64,000 bases of DNA from Bacillus sp. FJAT-25509 (GTDB taxonomy: Bacteria > Bacillota > Bacilli > Bacillales > Bacillaceae_G): the NCBI RefSeq assembly GCF_001420605.1, contig NZ_LJIZ01000026.1, positions 331,028 through 395,027 of the forward strand. Direction: 5' to 3'. The position numbers and the translations under genes were made by a program. The notes under the pieces are model-generated. The model had not been told where the DNA came from, did not search any database, and worked only from the letters and a program-made list of their open reading frames with translations. Shown in pieces: positions 54,897-63,370 of the stretch; position 1 is the first letter of the stretch, and each line of letters starts with the position of its first letter.

Positions 54897-54930
54897 AGAG
54901 AAGGGAAATTGGAAATTTCCCTTCTCTTTT
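54895..54930 (+). terminator. Intrinsic terminator of the KinB-like gene
   Basis: AAAGAGAAGGGAAATT pairs perfectly with AATTTCCCTTCTCTTT over three bases. Confidence 0.92.
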
Positions 54931-54992
54931 TAAACTAATTATCTTTAAATTTAATGTTCGTGAATAGTGATAGGTGCTAAATAATAAACAAA

Positions 54993-56297
54993 TTATTTTG
55001 CTGACTTAGGTTTAAAAAAGAGTGATTTAATTGCATTCTTCCAGTCTCTTTCTTTTGAGGCAGCTACCATCTTTTTTGTTTCCTGTAATTCTCTAATCAT
55101 CCTCATTAATTGAGCATCTCGACCAGATTCTTTTGATTTAATTTCTTCAAACATTTGCTCTAATTTTTCATCTTTTTCTTCAATTACTGTTGCTAACCCT
55201 TGAAGCTCTTCACTTTTTTCTTCAACTGAATATAATATTTTTTCTAACTTTTGATCCTTCTCCAAGTTTTGATTAATTAATGTTTGATTTTGAGTTAGAA
55301 TTTGTTCATTTTGATATGCTAGATTCGTAATTTGAGACATAAATTCTTCAAACATAATTTGATTAGAATTTGTCGGTACAAAAGTAGTGACATTTTCTTT
55401 TGAAACAATAGGTTCAGTTACTGATCCATTTAACTTCGAAAGAACTACTTCATCAGGTAGTTTTTTATTTTCCTCAAGTACTTGTTCAACAGTCATTTCT
55501 TCAAAACGATATTCTTGGACTACTTCAACCTCAGTGTTTTGATCTGTTTGCTCATTTAATGCACCAGATACTGTAACTTGCTCTTCTTTTTGTAAAGATT
55601 GATCTGTTACATCTTCTTCTATTATTTCGAATTGTGATACGGACTCTTCAAACTTCTCAGTATCATGTGAAATAGATTGCTCCATTACGATTTCATCAAT
55701 TGTTTCTAGTTGTGAAAGTGATTTTTCTAAATGATTTGTATCTTGTGAAGTTATTTGGCTTATCTCTGCTACTTCGATTGTTTCTTCTTGGGATACAGAC
55801 ACTTCTAAAGGTGTTTCTTCTTGTAGTAGTGAATGATGGATTAATTCCGAATCAATTGTTTCAATTTGGGAAACTGCTACTTCAACTATTTCATTCTTTT
55901 CTACTTCAATTAGTTCTGAGTCATACTTCATGTCAAAATTTTTATGTATGTTAATTTCTAGAGGAATATTCGGGGTGTTATTTGGATTGATTTCAGTAAT
56001 TTTTTCTGTAATTTCATTCTCAATTGAAGGTGTTTCAATTACATGAGCTTCAGATTGACTTTGAACTGATTGGTTATTTAAAGCATATTCAACTGATCGT
56101 AGAAGATTTTCATTCTGTTGGTACTCTTTAATAATCATTTGAAATAATTCGAAATCGTTTTGATTATAGATTCTAGTATCTTGGTTCTTTGTAAAATGAT
56201 ATTCTTTCTTTTCTAATTCCTTACTAATCTCTCTTACACGAGATTTACCTATTTTTAATTTCTTTGAAATGTCTTTACTTGTAAAAATTACTGACAT
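54993..56297 (-). CDS. MerR-like HTH protein with repeat region and C-terminal coiled coil (DUF3967-like)
   Basis: A 434-residue acidic protein. Residues 1-70 look like a MerR-type helix-turn-helix (FTSKDISKKLKIGKSRVREI). Residues about 130-245 hold four imperfect repeats of about 28 residues built on VSQxETI (AVSQIETIDSEL, SVSQEETIEVAE, SLSQLETIDEIV, SVSQFEIIEEDV). Residues 315-420 form a long coiled coil, ending in RELQETKKMVAASKERDWK, like DUF3967, and a basic tail (KSLFFKPKSAK). The plan recalls RacA, a DNA-to-pole anchor, and plasmid HTH/DUF3967 proteins. Its function is unknown. AGGAGG precedes the ATG. Confidence 0.75.
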   Translation of the reverse strand: MSVIFTSKDISKKLKIGKSRVREISKELEKKEYHFTKNQDTRIYNQNDFELFQMIIKEYQQNENLLRSVEYALNNQSVQSQSEAHVIETPSIENEITEKITEINPNNTPNIPLEINIHKNFDMKYDSELIEVEKNEIVEVAVSQIETIDSELIHHSLLQEETPLEVSVSQEETIEVAEISQITSQDTNHLEKSLSQLETIDEIVMEQSISHDTEKFEESVSQFEIIEEDVTDQSLQKEEQVTVSGALNEQTDQNTEVEVVQEYRFEEMTVEQVLEENKKLPDEVVLSKLNGSVTEPIVSKENVTTFVPTNSNQIMFEEFMSQITNLAYQNEQILTQNQTLINQNLEKDQKLEKILYSVEEKSEELQGLATVIEEKDEKLEQMFEEIKSKESGRDAQLMRMIRELQETKKMVAASKERDWKNAIKSLFFKPKSAK

Positions 56298-56495
56298 TTG
56301 ATATCCTCCTGAAAAATGTGTGTTTTTAGAACATTCAATACAAAGTTAAAATTTTCCTACCTAATCTTCTTAAAATAATTCTACAATGTATAACAAAGTC
56401 CATATGTTTACTACAATTAAAATCAATATATGAGGAAAAATAGTGAAAAATAGAAAATATTACTTAAAAAATAGCATAAATTCGACTCAAAATTA

Positions 56496-56523
56496 GAGAG
56501 TGAAACAATGTTTAATCACTCTC
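56496..56523 (-). terminator. Intrinsic terminator of the holin-like gene
   Basis: GAGAGTGA and TCACTCTC form a perfect stem; TAATTTT follows on the minus strand. Confidence 0.7.
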
Positions 56524-56578
56524 AAACCAAATCTTTAAATTTGTAATCTAATCTATCAAAAAGTAGACATAAAGTAAT

Positions 56579-56851
56579 CTATTGATCTGAATTTGTCTGC
56601 TTATTTGTTTTTTCTAATCCTGCTTCTTGAAGTACAGCCTTTTGAGCTTGTCCTTTTTTACCTAAATAATTATGCTTAGCACCGAAGTATAAAATAAAAA
56701 GGAATGAAATTATATTAATTACAGCATCAATTTGTTCATTATTTAAGAATTTAAACCCAAAAGAATTTAGTAACAATTGAAGTGCAAATAAGAACCCAGC
56801 AACATAACGAATAATATCTTGTAAGTTATTTTTACCGAACAGATCAATCAC
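56579..56851 (-). CDS. Phage-holin-like small membrane protein (SPP1 type)
   Basis: A 90-residue protein with two membrane helices (about 12-32 and 42-60) joined by a short loop (GFKFLNNEQIDAV) and a polar tail with the holin-like NYLGKKGQAQKAVLQEAGL. This fits the SPP1-type holin family. No endolysin or other phage gene is nearby, so it may have been adopted for another role, such as spore or wall biology. The start is unclear: the GTG at 56851 sits in the GGGGG site itself. Confidence 0.6.
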   Translation of the reverse strand: MIDLFGKNNLQDIIRYVAGFLFALQLLLNSFGFKFLNNEQIDAVINIISFLFILYFGAKHNYLGKKGQAQKAVLQEAGLEKTNKQTNSDQ

Positions 56852-56949
56852 CCCCTGTTAATAAAGTATGCTTGCTTCATATAATAGGTGTGACAAATCT
56901 ACTAAAATAATAGGGGGAAAATATGAATATCCGTACATTCAAATAAAAA

Positions 56950-56997
56950 AAGGGAAGGATAAAAACCATTTAATTTAAAAGGTTTTTAATCTTCCCA
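56950..56997 (-). terminator. Intrinsic terminator of ykyB
   Basis: GGGAAGGAT-AAAAACC pairs with GGTTTTT-ATCTTCCC; T-run on the minus strand. Confidence 0.8.
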
Positions 56998-57039
56998 TTT
57001 AATCTATATTAATGTTATTTTAGTAAGAATTGTTTCAAC

Positions 57040-57579
57040 TTATCTCTCTTGCTTACCTTTATTTTTACGAATTGGTTCACTCGGAAAAGTAAATGTAGAG
57101 TTATTTAGAAATGAAGAAGCTCTTAAAAATTGCCCTGGGGTATTTTTTCGGTAGTTAGATCCGTTTTTGAAATGGTTTTCAGATTTAACGTTTTGAATAC
57201 CTAAGAAATGATGAAGTATTTTTTTTGCATAACTTAATGACATGGATACCTTTGGGTTACGGTGAGTATTTTCTAATATTCCTAAATGCGGGAGAAGTTT
57301 AAAGTCTTCTTTTAACGGTGGTATATGAAAGAAAAATTCTCCACAAGCAATCAACACATCAGATTGTTGTTTACTTGACTTGGGGTTATTTGAAAAATGT
57401 AATCCAACTTTCTTAGCAATTCCTTTATCAATAAGCTTTAATATAGCTTGTCTTTTTAGTGAATATAGTTCACTTGGTTCAAGTGCTGTTTTAGCATGTT
57501 TATTTACAACAAATATTGCCTGAAAAATTTCTTCATTTGTAAAATTTAGTTTATTCAGGCTAGGTTCTTTCGATTTCAT
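57040..57579 (-). CDS. ykyB: YkyB-like protein
   Basis: A 179-residue protein whose first 130 residues resemble B. subtilis YkyB: IFVVNKHAKTALEPSELYSL, KVGLHFSNNPKSSKQQSDVL and EFFFHIPPLKEDFKLLPHLG. The C-terminal 45 residues (from VKSENHFKNG) are basic and seem an extension. The function is unknown. Its place between patA and ykuE is the same as in B. subtilis. GGAGGTAACC precedes the ATG. Confidence 0.75.
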   Translation of the reverse strand: MKSKEPSLNKLNFTNEEIFQAIFVVNKHAKTALEPSELYSLKRQAILKLIDKGIAKKVGLHFSNNPKSSKQQSDVLIACGEFFFHIPPLKEDFKLLPHLGILENTHRNPKVSMSLSYAKKILHHFLGIQNVKSENHFKNGSNYRKNTPGQFLRASSFLNNSTFTFPSEPIRKNKGKQER

Positions 57580-57675
57580 GCTTCTTGGTTACCTCCAAAA
57601 AATAATAGATATGAGTATATTATATCTTTAGTTTAAATTTTTTCAAATCAAATCTAGAGAAGTGGTTATATAATA

Positions 57676-57720
57676 AAAAGCTAATCGAAATAATATTCAT
57701 TAATACGACTAGCTTTTTTC
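57676..57720 (-). terminator. Intrinsic terminator of the Gly/Phe-rich gene
   Basis: AAAAGCTA and TAGCTTTT stem with a loop of 26 bases; it directly follows the gene on the minus strand. Confidence 0.65.
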
Positions 57721-57723
57721 TAT

Positions 57724-58116
57724 TTAGTATGGATAGGGTCCTATATTACCTGGCGAATTTAATCCGGCATTACTAGGTAAAAAAGCACCAGGATTTACAG
57801 GTGGGTAAGGTTGTTGGTATCCAGGAAACCCACCGCCGAATCCGCCACCGAATCCACCACCGAACCCACCGCCAAACCCACCACCGTACGGAGGATATGC
57901 TGGATATGGTGGGTATGGTCCGTATGGCGGATAATAAGGTGGTCTAAACGCTAGTGCACCTAACGCGAATCCGCCTGCTAATCCCGCTAACCCTCCTATT
58001 ATTGGCAAAATTGGGAAAAAAGGTAGAAAGCGTTGTTCGTTATGATCATAGTAGTAGGATGGAGCATGATCTTCTCTATAATAATAATGTAAATTAGGGT
58101 GATATTGATAATTCAT
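57724..58116 (-). CDS. Gly/Phe/Pro/Tyr-rich low-complexity protein, possible spore surface protein
   Basis: A 130-residue protein. The N-terminus is His/Tyr-rich (NYQYHPNLHYYYREDH), a short hydrophobic Gly-rich segment follows (ILPIIGGLAGLAGGFALGAL), then a Pro/Tyr block and five tandem GGGF units, then a Pro-rich tail. The makeup recalls spore coat and exosporium proteins of Bacillus, but this is a guess from composition. The ATG at 58116 follows GAGGAGG. The repeat may vary in length among strains. Confidence 0.65.
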   Translation of the reverse strand: MNYQYHPNLHYYYREDHAPSYYYDHNEQRFLPFFPILPIIGGLAGLAGGFALGALAFRPPYYPPYGPYPPYPAYPPYGGGFGGGFGGGFGGGFGGGFPGYQQPYPPVNPGAFLPSNAGLNSPGNIGPYPY

Positions 58117-58248
58117 GTATTTAACCTCCTCTCTTGTCTTCAATATTAGTGTATGGGAGTACTAAAATAATTGAGCAAGTACCCATAAAAATAGGTAACC
58201 AACCTAGTACGGGTGAGAGCTGTGGGGAATAATAATTCTTGATCATTA

Positions 58249-59082
58249 TTATTTTTTATTTTTGCCTGTGATTTCAATTGATACGATTTCAGGTGGAGTA
58301 AATAGGCGAATTGGTAGTTTAGTTGTCCCAATTCCATTTGAAACGACTAAATGACTATTAAATTTACTTGAAAGGGTGTAAACACCTCGGTTGTATTTCT
58401 TTGCATATGGAGGCATTATAAAGGACTTATATATAGGTAAATAAATTTGTCCGCCATGGCTATGGCCAGAGAGCTGAAGATTGATCGGATAGTTTTTCGT
58501 CATATCAGCAATGTCAGGTTCATGTGCTAGAACAATCGTATAACTATTTTTTTGAATTCGTTCTAAAATATGATTATATTGCTTGTTTCCTAGCATATAA
58601 TCATCGAGACCGATAAATGATACTTTTTGTTTTTGAACGAAATAAGTTTTTTCTTCGTTTTTTAATAATATAAAATTGCTTTGGGTTAACAGCTCTTCGT
58701 ATTGTTCAGTAAAATAACCCCCATGATCATGGTTACCATATATTGCAAGTTTTCCTATTTTTGGATTAAGTTCTTTTAAAAGTTGAATAACTTCATGCTT
58801 GTAAGAAAACTTTCGTATATCACTAACCAAATCTCCAGTAAATAGAATAAAATCAGGCTTCATTTGGTTTATATTATTTACAACCTTTTTAAATCGCTCT
58901 ATATCTTTTTTATTATTAAAGTGAGTATCAGAGATTTGTATTAATTTAATAGTAGTATTCGAATGTAATCGATAGTCTGAAAATGTTAAATGCTTAGTTC
59001 GAATTGAAGTTGGCTCAACATAGACTGAATAATAGATTGTACAAATTAATAGTAAAAAAAATGATGTTAGTTTAATTTTCAA
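58249..59082 (-). CDS. ykuE: Metallophosphoesterase YkuE-like
   Basis: A 277-residue calcineurin-type phosphoesterase with an N-terminal membrane segment or signal (residues 1-20). The five metal motifs are present: QISDTHF, FTGDLVSD, YGNHDHGG, LAHEPDI and SGHSHGGQ. B. subtilis YkuE is a Tat-exported, wall-bound enzyme; no twin-arginine signal is seen here, so export differs. The TTG at 59082 follows AAAGGTCGGGGG; an ATG at 59157 has no ribosome site. fadH is divergent from it. Confidence 0.82.
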   Translation of the reverse strand: MKIKLTSFFLLLICTIYYSVYVEPTSIRTKHLTFSDYRLHSNTTIKLIQISDTHFNNKKDIERFKKVVNNINQMKPDFILFTGDLVSDIRKFSYKHEVIQLLKELNPKIGKLAIYGNHDHGGYFTEQYEELLTQSNFILLKNEEKTYFVQKQKVSFIGLDDYMLGNKQYNHILERIQKNSYTIVLAHEPDIADMTKNYPINLQLSGHSHGGQIYLPIYKSFIMPPYAKKYNRGVYTLSSKFNSHLVVSNGIGTTKLPIRLFTPPEIVSIEITGKNKK

Positions 59083-59204
59083 TTGTCCCCCGACCTTTTT
59101 AAAGAAATAAATACTGCATACTATATTAAATAGTTTAATTCTTAAAAATATTCTCAAAATAACAAAATGTTGTTAAACTATAGAATACAAAGGGAGTGAT
59201 ACGA

Positions 59205-59969
59205 GTGAAGGATAAGGTTGTGATCGTTACTGGTGGCTCTAGTGGTATGGGGAAAGCAATGGCTATGCGTTTTGCAAAAGAAGGTGCAAAAGTGGTTATT
59301 GCCGGAAGAGATTTAGAAAAATTAAATAATGCAAAAGAGGAAATTGAACAATATGATGGTCAAGTATTACCAATTGTTATGGATGTACGGGATCCGGAAT
59401 TAATTAAAAATATGGTAAATGAAGTTGATCAAACATTTGGAACGATAGACTTCTTAGTAAATAATGCGGCTGGCAATTTTATTTGTGCTGCAGAGGATTT
59501 GTCTGTGAACGGTTGGAACACGGTTATAAATATCGTATTAAATGGAACCTTTTATTGTAGTTCTGAAGTTGGACGGTATATGATACAACATAAAATTAAA
59601 GGAGCGATTACAAATATAATTGCTACATATGCTTGGGATGCGGGTCCTGGAGTCATTCATTCTGCATCAGCTAAAGCTGGTGTCCTCGCTATGACAAGAA
59701 CATTAGCCGTTGAGTGGGGTAGAAGATATGGAATTAGAGTCAATGCGATCGCTCCTGGACCTATTGAGCGTACAGGTGGTGCGGCTAAACTATGGCTTTC
59801 TGATGAATTAGAAAACCGCACAATACAAAGTGTACCACTAGGCAGGTTAGGCACTCCAGAAGAAATAGCGGGACTTTGTGCATATTTATTTTCAAATGAG
59901 GCTGGTTATATTAATGGTTCTTGTTTTACAATGGATGGAGGACAGTCCTTACATCAATACCCATTTTAG
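59205..59969 (+). CDS. fadH: 2,4-dienoyl-CoA reductase-like SDR, FadH (YkuF)
   Basis: A 254-residue short-chain dehydrogenase. VTGGSSGMGKAMAMRF binds NADPH and NNAAGNFICAAEDLS is the typical dienoyl-CoA reductase motif; Lys is kept in SAKAGVLAMTR. Tyr of the usual YxxxK is replaced by Ser (HSASAKAG), as in this subfamily. It should act in the breakdown of unsaturated fatty acids. The GTG at 59205 is eight bases after GGGAG. ykuI follows after 13 bases. Confidence 0.85.
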   Translation: MKDKVVIVTGGSSGMGKAMAMRFAKEGAKVVIAGRDLEKLNNAKEEIEQYDGQVLPIVMDVRDPELIKNMVNEVDQTFGTIDFLVNNAAGNFICAAEDLSVNGWNTVINIVLNGTFYCSSEVGRYMIQHKIKGAITNIIATYAWDAGPGVIHSASAKAGVLAMTRTLAVEWGRRYGIRVNAIAPGPIERTGGAAKLWLSDELENRTIQSVPLGRLGTPEEIAGLCAYLFSNEAGYINGSCFTMDGGQSLHQYPF

Positions 59970-59982
59970 AAGGAGGTTCAAA

Positions 59983-61197
59983 ATGGATCCTTTAGACGTA
60001 ATAAGTAACTTAGATAAAGTCGTACCATATTTTCAACCAATATATGGAGCCGATACACAAAATTGTGTAGGAGTTGAGGTTGTTGGTAGACTTAAACTTG
60101 AAAATTTACACAGCCTTGAATTCTTCTTTGCAAATGATTTGGTGCCAGATGACTACTTATTAGAGGTTGACAATCATATTTTAATTCAAGCTCTCGATGA
60201 AGTTGTACAATCTAAATTCGATGGTGGTATTTTTATTAATCGTCACCCTTCAGCACTTCTTTCAGATGACCCAGAAAATCTTCTATCGATTTTACAATCA
60301 TATGAAGAAAAGGGCATACAACTAAATAAAATTGTCATTATTCTTCAACATCAACTTTTTTATGGTTTTGAGAAAGAATTAAAAAATTTAATTACATATT
60401 ATCAAACATATGGTATTAAATTTGCGATTAATAGCGTAAATGAGAAGTTAATTAACTTAGAAAAACTACGGTTTTTGTCTCCAGATATCATTAAAATCGA
60501 TTTTAAAATGGTTCAACAACTACATACATCATCATTTCAAGATTTATTAAATTCCGTAATTTATGTGGCAAGAAAAGTAGGGGCATCGATGTACTACGAT
60601 GGAATAATCGATTCAATTCAATTAAGAAATGCATGGAAGAATGGTGGAAGATTCTATCAAGGTGCATACTTATTTGCACCACAACCATCAATTAGTCAAT
60701 TAAATCATGAATGTGAGCCACTAAAGAATGATATCTTAAAATATATTCGAGGCGAAAAAAACAAATTAATTGCGCTTAGAGATATGACAAATTTAATACA
60801 ACAAAAAGTCGAATCGGCAATTAATAAATTTAAATTAGGAGCGGATTTAAATTCATTTTTAATTAATATTTCAAGTGAATTAAATTCATTTTGTTTTAGG
60901 ATGTATATTTGTGATGAGGACGGTTTTCAGCAATCAGCTAACTTGTTTAAAGTTAATGGCGAGCAGTGGGAGCTTCAGGAAAAGTATAAAGGTAGAAACT
61001 GGAGCTGGAGGCCATATTTTTTAGAAACCGTTTTGAAAATGCAATCAAATGATCAGGGACAATTATCAGATATGTACAGAGATATTGAAACCGGTGAAAA
61101 GATTCGAACGTTTTCTTATCCAATGAATAATGGAAGCTATTTATATATTGACTTAAGTTATGATTTTTTATTTAAACATAATGAGTTACTTTTTTAG
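59983..61197 (+). CDS. ykuI: YkuI-like protein with degenerate EAL domain
   Basis: A 404-residue protein matching B. subtilis YkuI: an EAL-type domain (residues 1-240) and a C-terminal PAS-like domain (about 255-400) ending in TFSYPMNNGSYLYIDL. The EAL signature reads EVVGRL (Glu32). By alignment from memory with YkuI, several metal-binding positions are changed: the Glu pair of LEITE is now Ile120 and His123, and the Asp/Asn after YGIKFAI is Asn150-Ser151. Lys171 and Asn86 remain. Hydrolysis of c-di-GMP is therefore unlikely; binding is possible. The start follows AAGGAGG. Confidence 0.85.
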   Translation: MDPLDVISNLDKVVPYFQPIYGADTQNCVGVEVVGRLKLENLHSLEFFFANDLVPDDYLLEVDNHILIQALDEVVQSKFDGGIFINRHPSALLSDDPENLLSILQSYEEKGIQLNKIVIILQHQLFYGFEKELKNLITYYQTYGIKFAINSVNEKLINLEKLRFLSPDIIKIDFKMVQQLHTSSFQDLLNSVIYVARKVGASMYYDGIIDSIQLRNAWKNGGRFYQGAYLFAPQPSISQLNHECEPLKNDILKYIRGEKNKLIALRDMTNLIQQKVESAINKFKLGADLNSFLINISSELNSFCFRMYICDEDGFQQSANLFKVNGEQWELQEKYKGRNWSWRPYFLETVLKMQSNDQGQLSDMYRDIETGEKIRTFSYPMNNGSYLYIDLSYDFLFKHNELLF

Positions 61198-61219
61198 TTC
61201 TCTTATAAGATTTAATCAG

Positions 61220-61256
61220 AAAATGACTGTCGTCTCAAAAATGACAGTCATTTTTT
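61220..61256. terminator. Bidirectional terminator
   Basis: AAAATGACTGT and ACAGTCATTTT form the stem between convergent genes. Confidence 0.85.
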
Positions 61257-61265
61257 ATGCTTAGT

Positions 61266-61997
61266 CTATTTAAAACAAGAAAAAACAAGTACGATTGGTA
61301 TTCTTTGTCTTCTTAAAAACTCTTCTTTGCTTTTAAAATGTATTTGTTGTGGAGTACCTTCTTTTAATTGATCAATCCGGAATCCAGTCTTTCTTAAAAG
61401 AGTAAAATATTGTTCAATTGTGCGATGGTATTTGACTACTATTTCATTTATCCATGGTTCTTTTCTTTCGCCAGTTAGAAAGTAATCGTCTACAATCCAA
61501 TTTTCGCGTCGATCTCCTGATTGTTTACTTAAAAAGGAGGCAGTAGTTAAAGGATGTTGAACACTAAATACAAAATGGCCGGTTTCTTTTAAGCTGAAGA
61601 ATATTTTTTGAAATAATAGCTCAATGTTTGAAATATAGTGTAGTACAAATCTAGAAGTGACAAGTTCAAATGAATTCGTAGGAAAATGATAATCCTCGAT
61701 TGAAGTATGTTGGACGGTACCTACTGTATCCTTTAAAGTAGTCAAGGCTGCTTTAATCATGTGCTCTGATCCCTCTATACCGGTATAGGTTTTAGCTCCA
61801 TGTAGTAGAAGTTCATTACCAAATGATGCGTCACCACATCCTAAATCTAATATGTTTTTTCGATCAACATTCCCAATTAGTTCATTGATGATTGGTCCTT
61901 CAATCGCATTGTTAGGACTATCTTCTCTATTTTTTCGTCGAATATACTCTGAAAAAAAATCATCTTGATTGTAAACCGTAGAACCACGAAACTCCAT
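61266..61997 (-). CDS. Class I SAM-dependent methyltransferase
   Basis: A 243-residue methyltransferase. ILDLGCGDASFGNELLLHGA is motif I for S-adenosylmethionine, followed by YTGIEGSEHMI and SFELVTSRFVLHYI. The substrate is unknown; the layout suggests a small molecule. The ATG at 61997 is seven bases after GGGAG; an in-frame extension to 62048 has no ribosome site. It is not part of the B. subtilis yku order. Confidence 0.85.
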   Translation of the reverse strand: MEFRGSTVYNQDDFFSEYIRRKNREDSPNNAIEGPIINELIGNVDRKNILDLGCGDASFGNELLLHGAKTYTGIEGSEHMIKAALTTLKDTVGTVQHTSIEDYHFPTNSFELVTSRFVLHYISNIELLFQKIFFSLKETGHFVFSVQHPLTTASFLSKQSGDRRENWIVDDYFLTGERKEPWINEIVVKYHRTIEQYFTLLRKTGFRIDQLKEGTPQQIHFKSKEEFLRRQRIPIVLVFSCFK

Positions 61998-62300
61998 ATT
62001 AACACTCCCTAATCGTCCAAAAGTTTTTGAAAATTGAAAAGTTGACACAAATTATCTAACTTTAACATTAAATTTTATTTAGATAAAGGGAGAAATTACC
62101 CAGAAAAAATTTTGTTTTGGAACATAGAGGTTTAGTTAATTTTATCAAAAATCGACGAATTCATATATAAAACCTAATTTTAATTAAAAGTAGTGTTTTT
62201 CTATGTCAACTAATGTAAAAAAGATAAGAACGATTCGTGTGGTAAATTTCAATATAGAAATGATACGATTAGTAAAAGTTCAGCCCGAGGAGGATTTTAT

Positions 62301-62378
62301 TTGAGAGGACTTATTTCGAAAGTTCTTTTTACATCGTCCGTCTTGTTTTTCGTTTTTCATTTTATTGGAGTTGGGTAA
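62301..62378 (+). CDS. Candidate 25-residue membrane peptide
   Basis: A TTG seven bases after a strong GAGGAGG opens a 25-codon frame reading MRGLISKVLFTSSVLFFVFH and ending FIGVG. It has a basic N-terminus and one hydrophobic segment, like many small membrane proteins or type I toxins. A terminator lies 65 bases downstream on the same strand. I know no homologue. Confidence 0.42.
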   Translation: MRGLISKVLFTSSVLFFVFHFIGVG

Positions 62379-62442
62379 TGAGAAACTATATCTGGACAAG
62401 TCCTTGAAACGATCTTAAAAACAAATGAAGTATAGAACTATA

Positions 62443-62486
62443 AAAAACACCTAAATGAATGTAACAGTTCATTTAGGTGTTTTTAA
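62443..62486. terminator. Bidirectional terminator
   Basis: AAAAACACCTAAATGA and TCATTTAGGTGTTTTT are perfect arms around a 10-base loop. Confidence 0.9.
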
Positions 62487-62514
62487 TTTGAAAAGGAAAC
62501 GAATAGATAATGGA

Positions 62515-62748
62515 TTAACGTTTTTGTAATGCAGCTTCAATTTGCTCCATCTGAACGCCTCTAATTACCTCATCATCAATTATTAAAGTAGGTGTTGAGA
62601 ATGAATCTAACTCAAACATCATTCTTTTTTTAGCACTTTCATCTTTTGAAACGTTATATTCAATATAAGAAACATTCATTTCTTTTAAATAATTTTTCAA
62701 AAATTCACAAGGAGGGCATCCATCTTGTGTGAATAATTCGATCTTCAT
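62515..62748 (-). CDS. Glutaredoxin-family protein
   Basis: A 77-residue thioredoxin-fold protein. ELFTQDGCPPCEFLKNYL holds the CPPC active site (Cys11, Cys14), and FSTPTLIIDDEVIRG contains the cis-proline. It could reduce disulfides or serve as a redoxin for the class Ib reductase, but the NrdH-type CxQC site is absent. AAGGATGTCGG precedes the ATG. Confidence 0.82.
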   Translation of the reverse strand: MKIELFTQDGCPPCEFLKNYLKEMNVSYIEYNVSKDESAKKRMMFELDSFSTPTLIIDDEVIRGVQMEQIEAALQKR

Positions 62749-62998
62749 AAACCGACATCCTTTTTTATTTTTTCTTAAAGCAATTGTATAAAACTATTAT
62801 GACATAGAAAAATATAGTATATAAAGAAATTTGTTTATAGTTGAAACGACTATTTTTCTTGAATTTATCTTGAAATACAAGTATTCTTATTAATGGACAC
62901 TTACATAGCTGAAATCTATCAGAAGTTTTTTGGATAGAAATTGTAAGAAAGTAAAACCTATATTTAGGGAATGACACATGGTAGAAAGGAGTTCTAAT

Positions 62999-63235
62999 AT
63001 GTCTTTATTATTAGGAATTTTAGAACGCTTAGAAAGTTTAAAACAACAAGCTACGAACGGTGAGGTTGCTCAAAGATATTTTGAAGTTAACGGTGAAAGA
63101 AAGTGTAGCGTAAAGTATTCTGAGAAAAATGAAACATTTGAATTAGAAGTATTTCAACAAGGTGAAAAACCACAAACGTTCCCATTCGATAATATCGATA
63201 TGGTAGCAATTGAAATATACGAAATTATTTCATAA
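62999..63235 (+). CDS. ykuJ: YkuJ-like protein
   Basis: A 78-residue protein close to B. subtilis YkuJ, a small protein of unknown role: LLGILERLESLKQQ, then RYFEVNGERKCSVKY and FPFDNIDMVAIEIYEII. It has no signal or membrane segment. The start at 62999 is set by AAAGGAG. Gene order after ykuI agrees with B. subtilis, with three insertions between. Confidence 0.82.
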   Translation: MSLLLGILERLESLKQQATNGEVAQRYFEVNGERKCSVKYSEKNETFELEVFQQGEKPQTFPFDNIDMVAIEIYEIIS

Positions 63236-63240
63236 GAAAA

Positions 63241-63270
63241 GAAAAAACAAGCATAGCTTGTTTTTTCTTT
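63241..63270 (+). terminator. Intrinsic terminator of ykuJ
   Basis: AAAAAACAAGC pairs with GCTTGTTTTTT, with further T. Confidence 0.85.
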
Positions 63271-63370
63271 TTTTTTGCCTTTTTTAAAGATTACCCCCTG
63301 AAAACTTAGTAAAATATGTATGAGAATAAACATTCGGGGATTACTTGGTAATAAAAGGAGAGTTGAAACT

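Larger units (their letters stand above)
61998..62514. other. Stretch of about 500 bases with one small candidate gene
   Basis: Apart from a 25-codon frame at 62301 and its terminator, no gene, RNA or repeat is seen between the methyltransferase and glutaredoxin genes. Confidence 0.5.

Noticed and set aside
59878..59982. Longer N-terminus of YkuI overlapping fadH
   Set aside because: AAGGAGG lies just before the ATG at 59983, where homology with YkuI begins.
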